This document shows, in pieces, positions 52,921 to 62,755 of a stretch of 64,000 bases of DNA. The stretch's first letter is position 1; each line of letters begins with the position of its first letter. This DNA is from Burkholderia ambifaria. Its GTDB lineage: Bacteria; Pseudomonadota; Gammaproteobacteria; Burkholderiales; Burkholderiaceae. The notes below the pieces were generated by a model that had not been told where the DNA came from, searched no databases, and saw only the letters and a program-made list of their open reading frames with translations. Position numbers and translations under genes: made by a program. The DNA lies in assembly GCF_001443045.1 (NCBI RefSeq), contig NZ_LKPJ01000032.1, positions 24,365 to 88,364 of the forward strand, in the 5' to 3' direction.

Positions 52921-53248
52921 CGGTCGAACGAATTGATCGAGGGAGTCGAATCCCTTCTATCGTTCGCCGGAACGAGCAATTCACCATAAGCAGGTCGCTC
53001 ACGCGCGAGGTCCGCGCGTTGGCCGGCGCCGTGACCTGTCCGCCGACGGCTTCGCCGAACGCGCAAGCGCGCTCGTCTGCTCGATCGCGTGTTGCGTGAT
53101 CACACCAACACGCTGTGCCGTCAGGAGCGGCGCACTTAAGCACCGAACCCGACAGCGAAGCACCCGCACAGGCACAATCCGCCGATCGGATACGGAGCCC
53201 TTTCAGACAGAACTCGACCGTTAATGCGGAGCGCTCCAGAACAGCTCG
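52921..53248. other. Non-coding remnant region
   Basis: About 330 nt with no convincing gene; base composition is lower in GC near 52921-52990. Probably degraded mobile or polymorphic-locus DNA together with the leader-distal region of mgsA. Confidence 0.4.
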
Positions 53249-53641
53249 CTAGCAAACGTCCTGCATGTTGCGCGCCAGATCGTCGAGCAGCATCCGCGCG
53301 GTCGCGACGTTGGTCGCGACCGGCACGTCGTGCACATCGCATGCGCGCACCAGCGCGGTGATGTCCGGATCGTGCGGCTGCGCGGTCATCGGATCGCGCA
53401 GGAACACGACGATGTCGACGCGGCCTTCGGCCAGCTCCGCACCGATCTGCAGATCGCCGCCCTGCGGCCCCGACAGCTTGCGCTCGACCTCGAGCCCGTG
53501 CGCGGCGGCGATGCGGCTGCCCGTCGTGCCCGTCGCGACCAGCCGGCACTGCGCGAGCGCCTCGCGGAACTGGCCTGCGAGCGCGACGATCTCGTCCTTC
53601 TTCGCGTCGTGCGCGATCAATGCGATGCGGGGTTTGCTCAT
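53249..53641 (-). CDS. mgsA: Methylglyoxal synthase
   Basis: Converts dihydroxyacetone phosphate to methylglyoxal, a glycolytic bypass. 130 aa. Contains IALIAHDAKKDEIV, ATGTTGSRI, SGPQGGDLQIG with the phosphate-binding residues, and catalytic Asp in FLRDPMTAQPHDPD. Substrate is the product side of tpiA's reaction. Confidence 0.95.
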   Translation of the reverse strand: MSKPRIALIAHDAKKDEIVALAGQFREALAQCRLVATGTTGSRIAAAHGLEVERKLSGPQGGDLQIGAELAEGRVDIVVFLRDPMTAQPHDPDITALVRACDVHDVPVATNVATARMLLDDLARNMQDVC

Positions 53642-53694
53642 CTCCGTTTCCTTTGTCGTTCAGTCGTTGTCGTCGTTGAATGGCGGTGCGCGCG

Positions 53695-54474
53695 TCAGAA
53701 CGTGCCCGGATACGCGCCGCCGTCGAGCAGCCAGTTCTGCCCGGTGATATAGCCGGCATGCACGCTGCAGAGGAACGCACACGCCGCGCCGAATTCGGCG
53801 CGCGTGCCGAGGCGCCCGGCCGGGATGTCCTTCGTGCGGCGCGCGCGCATCTCGTCGACCGTCACGCCCTGCGCCTTCGCCGACGCGGCGAGCGTCGTCG
53901 CGATCCGGTCGGTGTCGAACAGCCCCGGCAGCAGGTTGTTGATCGTCACGCCATGCCCCGCGACCTTGCGCGACAGCCCCGCGACGAAGCCGGTCAGCCC
54001 CGAGCGAGCGCCGTTCGACAGCGCGAGCACGTCGATCGGCGCCTTCACCGCCGAACTCGTGATGTTGACGATCCGGCCGAAGCCGCGCCCGATCATCCCG
54101 TCGACGGTCGCACGGATCAGCTCGATCGGCGTCAGCATGTTCGACTCGAGCGCGCGGATCCAGTCGTCGTGCGAGAAATCGCGGAAGTCGCCGGGCGGCG
54201 GGCCGCCGGCATTCGTCACGAGAATGTCGGGCTGCGGGCAGGCGGCGAGCGCGGCCGCGCGCCCGTCGGGCGTCGTGATGTCGCAGGCGACCGCCGTGAT
54301 CGACACGTTCGACTCGGCGCGGATCTCCTCCGCGGCTTCCTCCAGCGTGTCGCGCGTGCGGGCGACGATCACGAGATTCACGCCCTCGGCGGCCAGCGCT
54401 TCCGCGCAGCCGCGACCGAGCCCCTTGCTCGCCGCGCATACGAGCGCGGTCTTTCCTGCGATGCCGAGATCCAT
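53695..54474 (-). CDS. SDR family oxidoreductase
   Basis: 259 aa from the ATG at 54474 (MDLGIAGKTALVCAASKGLG), with GAGGAATC upstream. ASKGLGRG cofactor motif; NAGGPPPG; C-terminal GQNWLLDGGAYPGTF. The usual YxxxK tyrosine is not obvious: the position reads ALSNGARSGL, so the active-site residues should be checked. Substrate unknown. Confidence 0.85.
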   Translation of the reverse strand: MDLGIAGKTALVCAASKGLGRGCAEALAAEGVNLVIVARTRDTLEEAAEEIRAESNVSITAVACDITTPDGRAAALAACPQPDILVTNAGGPPPGDFRDFSHDDWIRALESNMLTPIELIRATVDGMIGRGFGRIVNITSSAVKAPIDVLALSNGARSGLTGFVAGLSRKVAGHGVTINNLLPGLFDTDRIATTLAASAKAQGVTVDEMRARRTKDIPAGRLGTRAEFGAACAFLCSVHAGYITGQNWLLDGGAYPGTF

Positions 54475-54704
54475 CGTCGATTCCTCTATGGCGACGCGCG
54501 CCGGCGCGGCCCCGGCCGCATCGCCGGACGGGCGAACGATCGCGAACGGATGCGAATGGGCGAACACGGCGCGCGGATTGTCGTGAGACGTCGATAATAT
54601 CCGGATCGCGCGGCGCGCCTTGGTAAAATTGCGGCCATAAGCGGCGGCTGGCCTGGCGCCCGCCGCCGCTTCCGATCCCCTTTTGCCGCCAAGGCACCCC
54701 CGTC

Positions 54705-55355
54705 ATGAAACAGGACAGCCGTTTCCCGAATCTCTTCATCACCGATCACCCGCTGATCCAGCACAAGCTCACGCACATGCGCGACAAGGACACGTCGACG
54801 CGCACGTTCCGCGAGCTGCTGCGAGAAATCACGCTGCTGATGGGCTACGAGATCACCCGCAACCTGCCGATCACGACCAAGCGGGTCGAAACCCCGCTGG
54901 TGGCGGTCGACGCGCCGGTGATCGCGGGCAAGAAACTCGCGATCGTGCCCGTGCTGCGTGCCGGCATCGGGATGTCGGACGGCCTGCTCGACCTGGTCCC
55001 GTCCGCGCGAGTCGGCCACATCGGCGTGTATCGCGCGGAAGATCACCGCCCGGTCGAATACCTGGTGCGCCTGCCCGATCTCGAGGACCGGATCTTCATC
55101 CTGTGCGACCCGATGGTCGCGACCGGCTACTCGGCCGTGCACGCGGTCGACGTGCTCAAGCGCCGCAACGTGCCGGCCGCGAACATCATGTTCGTCGCGC
55201 TCGTCGCCGCGCCCGAAGGCGTGCAGGTATTCCAGGACGCGCATCCGGACGTGAAGCTGTTCGTCGCGTCGCTCGACTCGCACCTGAACGAGCACGCGTA
55301 CATCGTGCCGGGCCTCGGCGACGCGGGCGACCGCCTGTTCGGCACCAAGAACTGA
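54705..55355 (+). CDS. upp: Uracil phosphoribosyltransferase
   Basis: Salvages uracil to UMP using PRPP. 216 aa. PRPP-binding motif [10 protein letters not shown] near residue 130, and the uracil-binding [12 protein letters not shown] near the C-terminus. A TAAAAT -10-like hexamer at 54624-54629 is the only promoter hint. The 54475-54704 gap holds no gene. Confidence 0.96.
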
Positions 55356-55449
55356 CGCGCGTGCGCCGCCGGGCCGCGCGGCCCGGCACGCCGCGACGGC
55401 CGCACCGGCCGTTCGGCCATGCGCGGCGGCCCCGAAGCGACGGTCGCCG

Positions 55450-55464
55450 CGTGATAAAATCACG
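55450..55464 (+). promoter_or_regulatory. Palindrome CGTGAT-AAA-ATCACG ahead of yebC
   Basis: A perfect 6-bp inverted repeat with a 3-nt centre; the embedded TAAAAT could be a -10 element, 115 nt before the yebC start. Possible operator overlapping a promoter. Confidence 0.4.
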
Positions 55465-55575
55465 TTCCACTCGACACGCGCGGCCCCGCGGCATCACGCC
55501 CGCCAGAACGGCCGCCGATTCAACGACACATTGGCACAATCGCCCGCGCGAGCGCGCCCGGGCACGGAGAAAGGT

Positions 55576-56304
55576 ATGGCTGGTCATTCGAAATGGGCCA
55601 ACATCAAGCATAAGAAGGCAGCGGCCGACGCGAAGCGCGGCAAGATCTGGACCCGCCTGATCAAGGAAATCCAGGTCGCGGCCCGCCTCGGCGGCGGCGA
55701 CGCGAGCTCGAACCCGCGTCTGCGTCTCGCGGTCGACAAGGCGGCCGACGCGAACATGCCGAAGGACAACGTCAAGCGCGCGATCGACCGCGGCGTCGGC
55801 GGCGCGGACGGCGCGAACTACGAAGAAATCCGTTACGAAGGCTACGGCATCAGCGGCGCGGCGATCATCGTCGACACGCTGACCGACAACCGCACCCGCA
55901 CGGTCGCGGAAGTCCGCCACGCGTTCTCGAAGTTCGGCGGCAACATGGGCACCGACGGTTCGGTCGCGTTCATGTTCGATCACGTCGGCCAGTTCCTGTT
56001 CGCGCCCGGCACGTCGGAAGACGCGCTGATGGAAGCGGCGCTCGAAGCCGGCGCGGACGACGTCAGCACGAACGAAGACGGCTCGATCGAGGTGCTGTGC
56101 GACTGGCAGGCGTTCTCGGCGGTGAAGGACGCGCTCGAAGCCGCGGGCTTCAAGGCCGAGCTCGCCGAAGTGACGATGAAGCCGCAAAACGAAGTCGAAT
56201 TTACCGGCGACGATGCGGCGAAGATGCAGAAGCTCCTGGACGCGCTCGAGAACCTCGACGACGTGCAGGAGGTGTATACGAACGCCGTCATCGTCGAGGA
56301 ATGA
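55576..56304 (+). CDS. YebC/PmpR family transcriptional or translation regulator
   Basis: 242 aa from the ATG at 55576 (MAGHSKWANIKHKKAAADAK), with GAGAAAGG upstream. Three-domain YebC fold; MAGHSKW start and GSVAFMFDHVGQF are typical. Recent work links the family to ribosome stalling at prolines as well as to DNA binding; role here not determined. Confidence 0.94.
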   Translation: MAGHSKWANIKHKKAAADAKRGKIWTRLIKEIQVAARLGGGDASSNPRLRLAVDKAADANMPKDNVKRAIDRGVGGADGANYEEIRYEGYGISGAAIIVDTLTDNRTRTVAEVRHAFSKFGGNMGTDGSVAFMFDHVGQFLFAPGTSEDALMEAALEAGADDVSTNEDGSIEVLCDWQAFSAVKDALEAAGFKAELAEVTMKPQNEVEFTGDDAAKMQKLLDALENLDDVQEVYTNAVIVEE

Positions 56305-56409
56305 CATGCTGGCCGCCGTGCGCAGTGTCGCGGCGGCGGCCCGACCGATTTCGCGGCCGGCGCGCCTGAGCGTGCCGGCCGCCCTGTTTTCTAGTCTGCG
56401 GGGAATCCC

Positions 56410-57690
56410 ATGAAACTACTCGTCGTCGGTTCCGGCGGCCGCGAACATGCGCTCGCGTGGAAGCTCGCGCAGTCGCCGCGCGTCCAGATGGTCTACGTCG
56501 CGCCCGGCAATGGTGGCACGGCGCAGGACGAGCGTCTGCAAAACGTCGACATCACGTCGCTCGACGCGCTGGCCGATTTCGCGGAAAGCGAAGGCGTCGC
56601 GTTCACGCTCGTCGGGCCGGAAGCGCCGCTCGCGGCCGGCATCGTCAACCTGTTCCGCGCTCGCGGCCTGAAGGTGTTCGGCCCGACCCGCGAAGCCGCG
56701 CAGCTCGAAAGCTCGAAGGATTTCGCGAAGGCGTTCATGAAGCGCCACGGCATTCCGACCGCCGACTACGAAACCTTCTCCGACCCCGCCGCCGCGCATG
56801 CGTACATCGACGCTAAGGGTGCGCCGATCGTTGTGAAGGCCGACGGCCTCGCGGCCGGCAAGGGCGTCGTCGTCGCGATGACGCTGGAAGAAGCGCACGC
56901 CGCGGTCGACATGATGTTGTCGGGCAACAAGCTCGGCGACGCCGGCGCGCGCGTCGTGATCGAGGAATTCCTCGACGGCGAGGAAGCGAGCTTCATCGTG
57001 ATGGTCGACGGCAAGCACGCGCTGGCACTGGCTTCCAGCCAGGACCACAAGCGCCTGCTCGACGAGGACCGCGGCCCCAACACGGGCGGCATGGGCGCCT
57101 ATTCGCCCGCACCGATCGTCACGCCGCAGATGCACGCACGCGTGATGCGCGAAATCATCATGCCTACAGTGCGCGGGATGGAGAAGGACGGCATCCGCTT
57201 CACGGGTTTCCTGTATGCGGGCCTGATGATCGACAAGGACGGCAATCCGCGCACGCTCGAGTTCAACTGCCGGATGGGCGACCCCGAGACGCAGCCGATC
57301 ATGGCGCGCCTGAAGAGCGATTTCTCGAAGGTCGTCGAGCAGGCGATCGCAGGCACGCTCGACGCGGTCGAGCTCGACTGGGACCGCCGCACCGCGCTCG
57401 GCGTCGTGCTGGCCGCGCACGGCTATCCGGACGCGCCGCGCAAGGGCGACCGCATCAACGGAATCCCGGCCGAGACCGAACAGGCCGTGACGTTCCATGC
57501 GGGCACGACGCTCGCCGAAGGCGACAAGCTCGTCACGTCGGGCGGCCGCGTGCTGTGCGTGGTCGGCCTCGCCGATTCGGTGCGCGAAGCGCAGCAGCAT
57601 GCGTACGACACGATCAACCAGATCAATTTCGAAGGCATGCAGTACCGCCGCGACATCGGCTTCCGCGCACTGAACCGCAAGAGCACGTGA
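56410..57690 (+). CDS. purD: Phosphoribosylamine-glycine ligase
   Basis: Second step of purine synthesis. 426 aa, usual length. ATP-grasp fold: N-terminal GSGGREHAL, the ATP site VVKADGLAAGKGVVVA, and DEDRGPNTGGMGAY with the metal-binding NCRMGDPETQ. Preceded by yebC (about 100 nt). Confidence 0.96.
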   Translation: MKLLVVGSGGREHALAWKLAQSPRVQMVYVAPGNGGTAQDERLQNVDITSLDALADFAESEGVAFTLVGPEAPLAAGIVNLFRARGLKVFGPTREAAQLESSKDFAKAFMKRHGIPTADYETFSDPAAAHAYIDAKGAPIVVKADGLAAGKGVVVAMTLEEAHAAVDMMLSGNKLGDAGARVVIEEFLDGEEASFIVMVDGKHALALASSQDHKRLLDEDRGPNTGGMGAYSPAPIVTPQMHARVMREIIMPTVRGMEKDGIRFTGFLYAGLMIDKDGNPRTLEFNCRMGDPETQPIMARLKSDFSKVVEQAIAGTLDAVELDWDRRTALGVVLAAHGYPDAPRKGDRINGIPAETEQAVTFHAGTTLAEGDKLVTSGGRVLCVVGLADSVREAQQHAYDTINQINFEGMQYRRDIGFRALNRKST

Positions 57691-57808
57691 CGTCCGCTTC
57701 GGGCGCGCCGCAACGCCGCGCGCCCGCTCCTCTGCCGGGGTTCGATAGAATGCCCGGCAGATGCCTTTTTTACGGCTCCCGCTTCGCGCGGGGGCACCCA
57801 GTCCAGAC

Positions 57809-58729
57809 ATGACCGATTCGACCTACGACGTGGCGCGCGTGCGCACGTACCTCCAGTGCCTGCAGACTCGCATCGCCGACGCGCTCGGCGCGCTCGACGG
57901 CACGCCGCTTGCGACCGACGCATGGCAGCGCGGGCCTGAAGAGCGCCTGCGCGGCGGTGGCTGCACGCGGATTCTCGAAGGCGGTCGCGTGTTCGAGCGC
58001 GCGGGCATCGGTTTTTCCGACGTCGCGGGCGACGCGCTGCCGCCGTCGGCGAGCGCCGCGCGCCCGCAACTGGCCGGCCGCGGCTTCGAAGCGCTCGGCG
58101 TGTCGCTCGTGCTGCACCCGCGCAACCCGTACTGCCCGACCGTGCACATGAACGTGCGGATGCTGATCGCGACGAAGCCGGGTGAAGCGCCGATCTTCTG
58201 GTTCGGCGGCGGCATGGATCTGACACCGGTTTATCCGTTCGAGGACGACGCGCGGCATTTCCACCAGACTTGCAAGGACGCGCTCGATCCGTTCGGCGCC
58301 GAACTCTATCCGCGTTTCAAGACGTGGTGCGACGAGTATTTCTTCCTCAAGCACCGCAACGAGACGCGCGGCATCGGCGGGATCTTCTTCGACGATTTCT
58401 CCGAACCCGGGTTCGAACGCTCGTTTGAGATGATGCAAGGCGTCGGCGACGCGTTCCTGAACGCGTACCTGCCGATCGTCGAACGCCGTGTCGCGCTGCC
58501 ATACGGCGAGCGCGAACGCGACTTCCAGGCTTACCGGCGCGGCCGCTATGTCGAATTCAACCTCGTGTTCGACCGCGGCACGCTGTTCGGCCTGCAAAGC
58601 GGCGGGCGGACCGAATCGATCCTGATGTCGATGCCGCCGGTCGCGAACTGGCGCTACAACTGGCAGCCCGAGCCGGGCTCGCCGGAAGCGCGCCTGAGCG
58701 AGTTCCTCGTGCCGCGCGACTGGGTCTGA
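57809..58729 (+). CDS. hemF: Oxygen-dependent coproporphyrinogen III oxidase
   Basis: Haem biosynthesis: oxidative decarboxylation to protoporphyrinogen IX. 306 aa from the ATG at 57809 (MTDSTYDVARVRTYLQCLQT). HemF signatures FGGGMDLTP, YFFLKHRNETRGIGGIFFDD and PPVANWRYNW are present. An upstream ATG at 57761 would add sixteen residues and is not preferred. Confidence 0.95.
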   Translation: MTDSTYDVARVRTYLQCLQTRIADALGALDGTPLATDAWQRGPEERLRGGGCTRILEGGRVFERAGIGFSDVAGDALPPSASAARPQLAGRGFEALGVSLVLHPRNPYCPTVHMNVRMLIATKPGEAPIFWFGGGMDLTPVYPFEDDARHFHQTCKDALDPFGAELYPRFKTWCDEYFFLKHRNETRGIGGIFFDDFSEPGFERSFEMMQGVGDAFLNAYLPIVERRVALPYGERERDFQAYRRGRYVEFNLVFDRGTLFGLQSGGRTESILMSMPPVANWRYNWQPEPGSPEARLSEFLVPRDWV

Positions 58730-58768
58730 CCCGCTGCGCTCCGTCGCCCCAAGAACAGGACACGTTTT

Positions 58769-59476
58769 CTGAACACCATCGCCCGCCCCGCTCCGCAGCC
58801 GCTGTTACGTCGCATCGGCCTGCTTGGCGGCACGTTCGACCCGATCCACGACGGCCACCTCGCGCTCGCGCGACGGTTCGCCGACGTGCTCGGCCTCACC
58901 GAGCTCGCGCTGCTGCCCGCCGGGCAGCCGTACCAGAAGCGCGACGTGTCGGCCGCCGAGCATCGGCTCGCGATGACGCGCGCCGCCGCCGGCTCGCTGT
59001 CGCTGCCCGGCGTGACGGTTACCGTCGCGACCGACGAGATCGAGCACACGGGGCCGACCTATACGGTCGAGACGCTCGCGCGCTGGCGCGAGCGGATCGG
59101 CCCCGATGCTTCGCTATCGTTGCTGATCGGCGCCGACCAGCTGGTGCGGCTCGACACCTGGCGCGACTGGCGCAAGCTGTTCGACTACGCGCACGTGTGC
59201 GCATCGACGCGCCCGGGCTTCGACCTCGGCGCGGCGCCGCCGGACGTCACGCAGGAAATCGCGCGGCGGCAGGCCGGCGCCGACGTGCTGAAGGCGACGC
59301 CGGCGGGCCACCTGCTGATCGACACGACGCTGTCGTTCGATATCGCAGCAACCGACATCCGTGCGCACCTGCGCGAATGCATCGCGCGTCACGCGCAAAT
59401 GCCCGATGCGTCGGCCGAGCATGTGCCGGCCGCCGTCTGGGCCTATATTCTTCAACATCGTCTCTACCATTCCTGA
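58769..59476 (+). CDS. nadD: Nicotinate-nucleotide adenylyltransferase, unusual CTG start
   Basis: NAD synthesis enzyme. 235 aa. The nucleotidyltransferase motif GGTFDPIHDGHLALA lies near residue 18 and SLLIGADQLVRLDTWRDW further on. The frame upstream of the motif back to the hemF stop (in the same frame) contains no ATG, GTG or TTG. The only plausible start is CTG at 58769 (CTG AAC ACC ATC), with AGGA 8 nt upstream. A GTG further in would delete the catalytic motif. Confidence 0.85.
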   Translation: MNTIARPAPQPLLRRIGLLGGTFDPIHDGHLALARRFADVLGLTELALLPAGQPYQKRDVSAAEHRLAMTRAAAGSLSLPGVTVTVATDEIEHTGPTYTVETLARWRERIGPDASLSLLIGADQLVRLDTWRDWRKLFDYAHVCASTRPGFDLGAAPPDVTQEIARRQAGADVLKATPAGHLLIDTTLSFDIAATDIRAHLRECIARHAQMPDASAEHVPAAVWAYILQHRLYHS

Positions 59477-59480
59477 TTCC

Positions 59481-59927
59481 ATGGATATCCGCAAACTGCA
59501 GCGCGTGATCGTCGACGCTCTCGAAGACATCAAGGCGCAAGACATCAAGGTGTTCAACACCAGCCACCTGACCGAACTGTTCGACCGCGTGATCGTCGCG
59601 TCGGGCACGTCGAACCGCCAGACCAAGGCACTCGCGTCGAGCGTGCGCGACAAGGTCAAGGAAGCCGGCGGCGACATCGTCAGCTCCGAGGGCGAAGACA
59701 CCGGCGAATGGGTGCTGGTCGACTGCGGCGACGCGGTCGTGCACATCCTGCAGCCGGCGCTGCGCCAGTACTACAACCTCGAGGAAATCTGGGGCGACAA
59801 GCCCGTGCGGATGAAGCTCGGCGGCGGCAAGGGCCCGAACGGCGTCGCAACGGCCAGCGAAGACGAGGACGAAGAGGAAGAAGCGAGCGCACGCCCGGCG
59901 CGCAAGACGGCCGCCCGCCGCCGCTGA
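59481..59927 (+). CDS. rsfS: Ribosomal silencing factor RsfS
   Basis: Binds uL14 to block subunit joining. 148 aa from the ATG at 59481, 5 nt after nadD. The RsfS core (DIKVFNTSHLTELFDRVIVA; GEWVLVDCGDAVVHIL) is followed by an extra acidic/basic tail EDEDEEEEASARPARKTAAR not seen in E. coli. Confidence 0.93.
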   Translation: MDIRKLQRVIVDALEDIKAQDIKVFNTSHLTELFDRVIVASGTSNRQTKALASSVRDKVKEAGGDIVSSEGEDTGEWVLVDCGDAVVHILQPALRQYYNLEEIWGDKPVRMKLGGGKGPNGVATASEDEDEEEEASARPARKTAARRR

Positions 59928-59945
59928 GTCCCGGCGAGTCGTCCG

Positions 59946-60416
59946 ATGAAGCTTTTCATCCTCGCGGTCGGCCACAAGATGCCCGGCTGGATCGCGTCCG
60001 GCTTCGACGAATACACGAAGCGGATGCCGCCCGAGCTGCGCATCGAGCTGCGCGAGATCAAGCCCGAACTGCGTTCGGGCGGCCGCAGCGCGGAAAGCGT
60101 GATGGCGGCCGAGCGACAGAAGATCGAAGCCGCGCTGCCGAAGGGCGCGCGCATCGTCGCGCTCGACGAACGCGGCCGCGACTGGACCACGATGCAGCTC
60201 GCGCAGGCGCTGCCCGGCTGGCAGCAGGACGGCCGCGACGTCGCATTCGTGATCGGCGGCGCCGACGGGCTCGATCCGGAACTCAAGGCGCGTGCCGATA
60301 CGTTGCTGCGCATCTCCAGCATGACGCTGCCGCACGGCATGGTACGCGTGCTGCTTGCCGAACAGCTTTACCGGGCGTGGAGCATCACGCAGAATCACCC
60401 CTATCACCGCGCATGA
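59946..60416 (+). CDS. rlmH: 23S rRNA (pseudouridine1915-N3)-methyltransferase RlmH
   Basis: 156 aa, exact length. SPOUT methyltransferase with VIGGADGL and LPHGMVRVLLAEQLYRAWSI at the C-terminal knot, MKLFILAVGHKMPGWI at the start. It follows rsfS by 18 nt. Confidence 0.96.
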   Translation: MKLFILAVGHKMPGWIASGFDEYTKRMPPELRIELREIKPELRSGGRSAESVMAAERQKIEAALPKGARIVALDERGRDWTTMQLAQALPGWQQDGRDVAFVIGGADGLDPELKARADTLLRISSMTLPHGMVRVLLAEQLYRAWSITQNHPYHRA

Positions 60417-60466
60417 CGTGTCGTCCTCGGACGCGCGCCGCGCGCGCTCAATGAGATAACGACACC

Positions 60467-61099
60467 ATGCCGTCCAGCACGCCCGCCACCCTTTTCCCGA
60501 CCCTTTACCTCGCTTCGCAAAGCCCGCGCCGCCAGGAGCTGCTGCAGCAGATCGGCGTACGCTTCGAATTGCTGCTGCCGCGCCCCGACGAGGACGCCGA
60601 GGCGCTCGAAGCCGAACTGCCCGGCGAAGCCGCCGATGCGTACGTGCAACGCGTGACCGTCGCGAAGGCCGAGGCCGCGCGTGCGCGCCTCGTCGCGAGC
60701 GGCAAGCCGGCCGCGCCGGTGCTCGTCGCCGATACCACGGTGACGATCGACGGTACGATCCTCGGCAAGCCGGCCGACGCCGACGACGCACTCGCGATGC
60801 TGACCCGCCTCGCGGGCCGCGAGCACGCGGTGCTGACCGCCGTCGCCGTGATCGGCGCTAACGGCGAACTGCTGCCGCCCGCGCTGTCGCGCTCGTCGGT
60901 GCGCTTCGCGGCCGCGCCGCGCGTCGCGTTCGAGCGTTACATCGAAACCGGCGAGCCGTTCGGCAAGGCCGGCGCATACGCGATCCAGGGGCGCGCGGCC
61001 GAATTCATCGAGCGAATCGACGGCTCCCATTCGGGTATCATGGGTCTGCCCCTTTTTGAGACTGCCGCGCTGCTCCGCACCGCGCGCGTCGCCTTCTGA
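60467..61099 (+). CDS. maf: Maf family nucleoside triphosphate pyrophosphatase
   Basis: House-cleaning NTP pyrophosphatase, most likely the dTTP/UTP type. 210 aa with LYLASQSPRRQELLQQIG, the GE..-YV region, ADTTVTIDGTILGKP and GKAGAYAIQGRAAEFI. 8 nt before rng. Confidence 0.93.
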   Translation: MPSSTPATLFPTLYLASQSPRRQELLQQIGVRFELLLPRPDEDAEALEAELPGEAADAYVQRVTVAKAEAARARLVASGKPAAPVLVADTTVTIDGTILGKPADADDALAMLTRLAGREHAVLTAVAVIGANGELLPPALSRSSVRFAAAPRVAFERYIETGEPFGKAGAYAIQGRAAEFIERIDGSHSGIMGLPLFETAALLRTARVAF

Positions 61100-61107
61100 A
61101 CCGCACC

Positions 61108-62577
61108 ATGAACGAAGAAATCCTGATCAACCTCACGCCCCAGGAAACGCGGGTCGCACTCGTCCAGCAAGGCGCGGTGCAGGAGCTTCACGTCGAGCGC
61201 ACGCTGTCGCGCGGACGCGTCGGCAACATCTATCTCGGCAAAGTCGTGCGCGTGCTGCCCGGCATGCAGTCGGCGTTCATCGACATCGGCCTGGAGCGCG
61301 CGGCGTTCCTGCACGTCGCGGACATCTGGCATCCACGCCTCGCCGGCGAGCCGCAGTCGAGCGCGCAGCACCAGCCGATCGAGAAGACCGTGTTCGAAGG
61401 CCAGACGCTGATGGTCCAGGTAATCAAGGATCCGATCGGCACGAAGGGCGCGCGACTGTCGACGCAAGTCAGCATCGCGGGCCGCACGCTCGTCTACCTG
61501 CCGCAGGAGCCGCACATCGGCATCTCGCAGAAGATCGAGAGCGAGGCCGAACGCGAGGCCGTGCGCGCGCGGCTGACCGCCGTGATCCCGGCGGACGAGA
61601 AAGGCGGCTACATCGTGCGCACGATCGCCGAGGATGCGACCTCCGAAGAACTGGCCGGCGACGTCGCCTACCTGCGCAAGACCTGGGCGACGATCGTGGC
61701 GCTTGCGCAGCGGCTGCCGGCGACGAGCCTGCTGTACCAGGATCTCGATCTCGCGCAGCGCGTGCTGCGCGATTTCGCGAACGACGACACGACGCGCATC
61801 CAGGTCGATTCGCGCGAGACGTACCAGCGCCTCTCGGAATTCGCGGCCGAGTTCACGCCGGCGGTGAGTCCGAAGCTGCACCATTACACCGGCGAGCGGC
61901 CGCTGTTCGACCTGTACAACATCGAGACGGAGATCCAGCGCGCGCTGTCGCGCCGCGTCGACCTGAAGTCGGGCGGCTACCTGATGATCGATCAGACCGA
62001 GGCGATGACGACGATCGACGTGAACACCGGCGGCTACGTCGGCGCGCGCAACTTCGACGACACGATCTTCAAGACCAACCTCGAGGCCGCGCATACGATC
62101 GCGCGGCAGCTGCGGCTGCGCAACCTCGGCGGGATCATCATCATCGACTTCATCGACATGGAGAACGCCGAGCATCGCGATGCGGTGCTGTCGGAGCTGA
62201 AGAAGGCGCTGTCGCGCGACCGCACGCGCGTGACGGTCAACGGCTTCTCGCAGCTCGGGCTCGTCGAGATGACGCGCAAGCGCACGCGCGAATCGCTCGC
62301 GCACGTGCTGTGCGAGCCGTGCCCGACCTGCCAGGGCAAGGGCCAGGTGAAAACGTCGCGCACCGTGTGCTACGACATCCTGCGCGAGATCCTGCGCGAG
62401 TCGCGCCAGTTCAACCCGCGCGAATTCCGCGTGATCGCCGCGCAGCAGGTGATCGACCTGTTTCTCGACGAGGAGTCGCAGCATCTCGCGATGCTGATCG
62501 ACTTCATCGGCAAGCCGGTGTCGCTGCAGGTCGAGTCGAACCTGAGCCAGGAGCAGTACGATATCGTGCTGATGTAG
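61108..62577 (+). CDS. rng: Ribonuclease G
   Basis: Endoribonuclease that matures 16S rRNA 5' end. 489 aa. N-terminal S1 domain (GRVGNIYLGKVVRVLPGMQS), the catalytic MTTIDVNTGGYVGAR with Asp pair around residue 305, and the Zn-link CPTCQGKG. Length matches RNase G and lacks RNase E's tail. Confidence 0.95.
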   Translation: MNEEILINLTPQETRVALVQQGAVQELHVERTLSRGRVGNIYLGKVVRVLPGMQSAFIDIGLERAAFLHVADIWHPRLAGEPQSSAQHQPIEKTVFEGQTLMVQVIKDPIGTKGARLSTQVSIAGRTLVYLPQEPHIGISQKIESEAEREAVRARLTAVIPADEKGGYIVRTIAEDATSEELAGDVAYLRKTWATIVALAQRLPATSLLYQDLDLAQRVLRDFANDDTTRIQVDSRETYQRLSEFAAEFTPAVSPKLHHYTGERPLFDLYNIETEIQRALSRRVDLKSGGYLMIDQTEAMTTIDVNTGGYVGARNFDDTIFKTNLEAAHTIARQLRLRNLGGIIIIDFIDMENAEHRDAVLSELKKALSRDRTRVTVNGFSQLGLVEMTRKRTRESLAHVLCEPCPTCQGKGQVKTSRTVCYDILREILRESRQFNPREFRVIAAQQVIDLFLDEESQHLAMLIDFIGKPVSLQVESNLSQEQYDIVLM

Positions 62578-62720
62578 GGAGATCGCCGCCAACCCTTGCC
62601 GCGGGCGTCGAGCAAAAATATCGGTTATCTCGCCGATCTTCGAGGGCTCAGGCAACGTAAGCGAACACCCCATTGCGGGCGAAGCACGGTCGCTCGAGTC
62701 CAACGTGGTTCACAGACCGT

Positions 62721-62749
62721 TTGACGCACCGCAGCAGTGCCACTATAAT
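62721..62749 (+). promoter_or_regulatory. Consensus sigma-70 promoter of initiator tRNA
   Basis: TTGACG, 17-bp spacer, TATAAT. The -10 ends 6 nt before the tRNA's first base, so the primary transcript should start at or within two bases of the mature 5' end. Confidence 0.88.
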
Positions 62750-62755
62750 TCGCGT

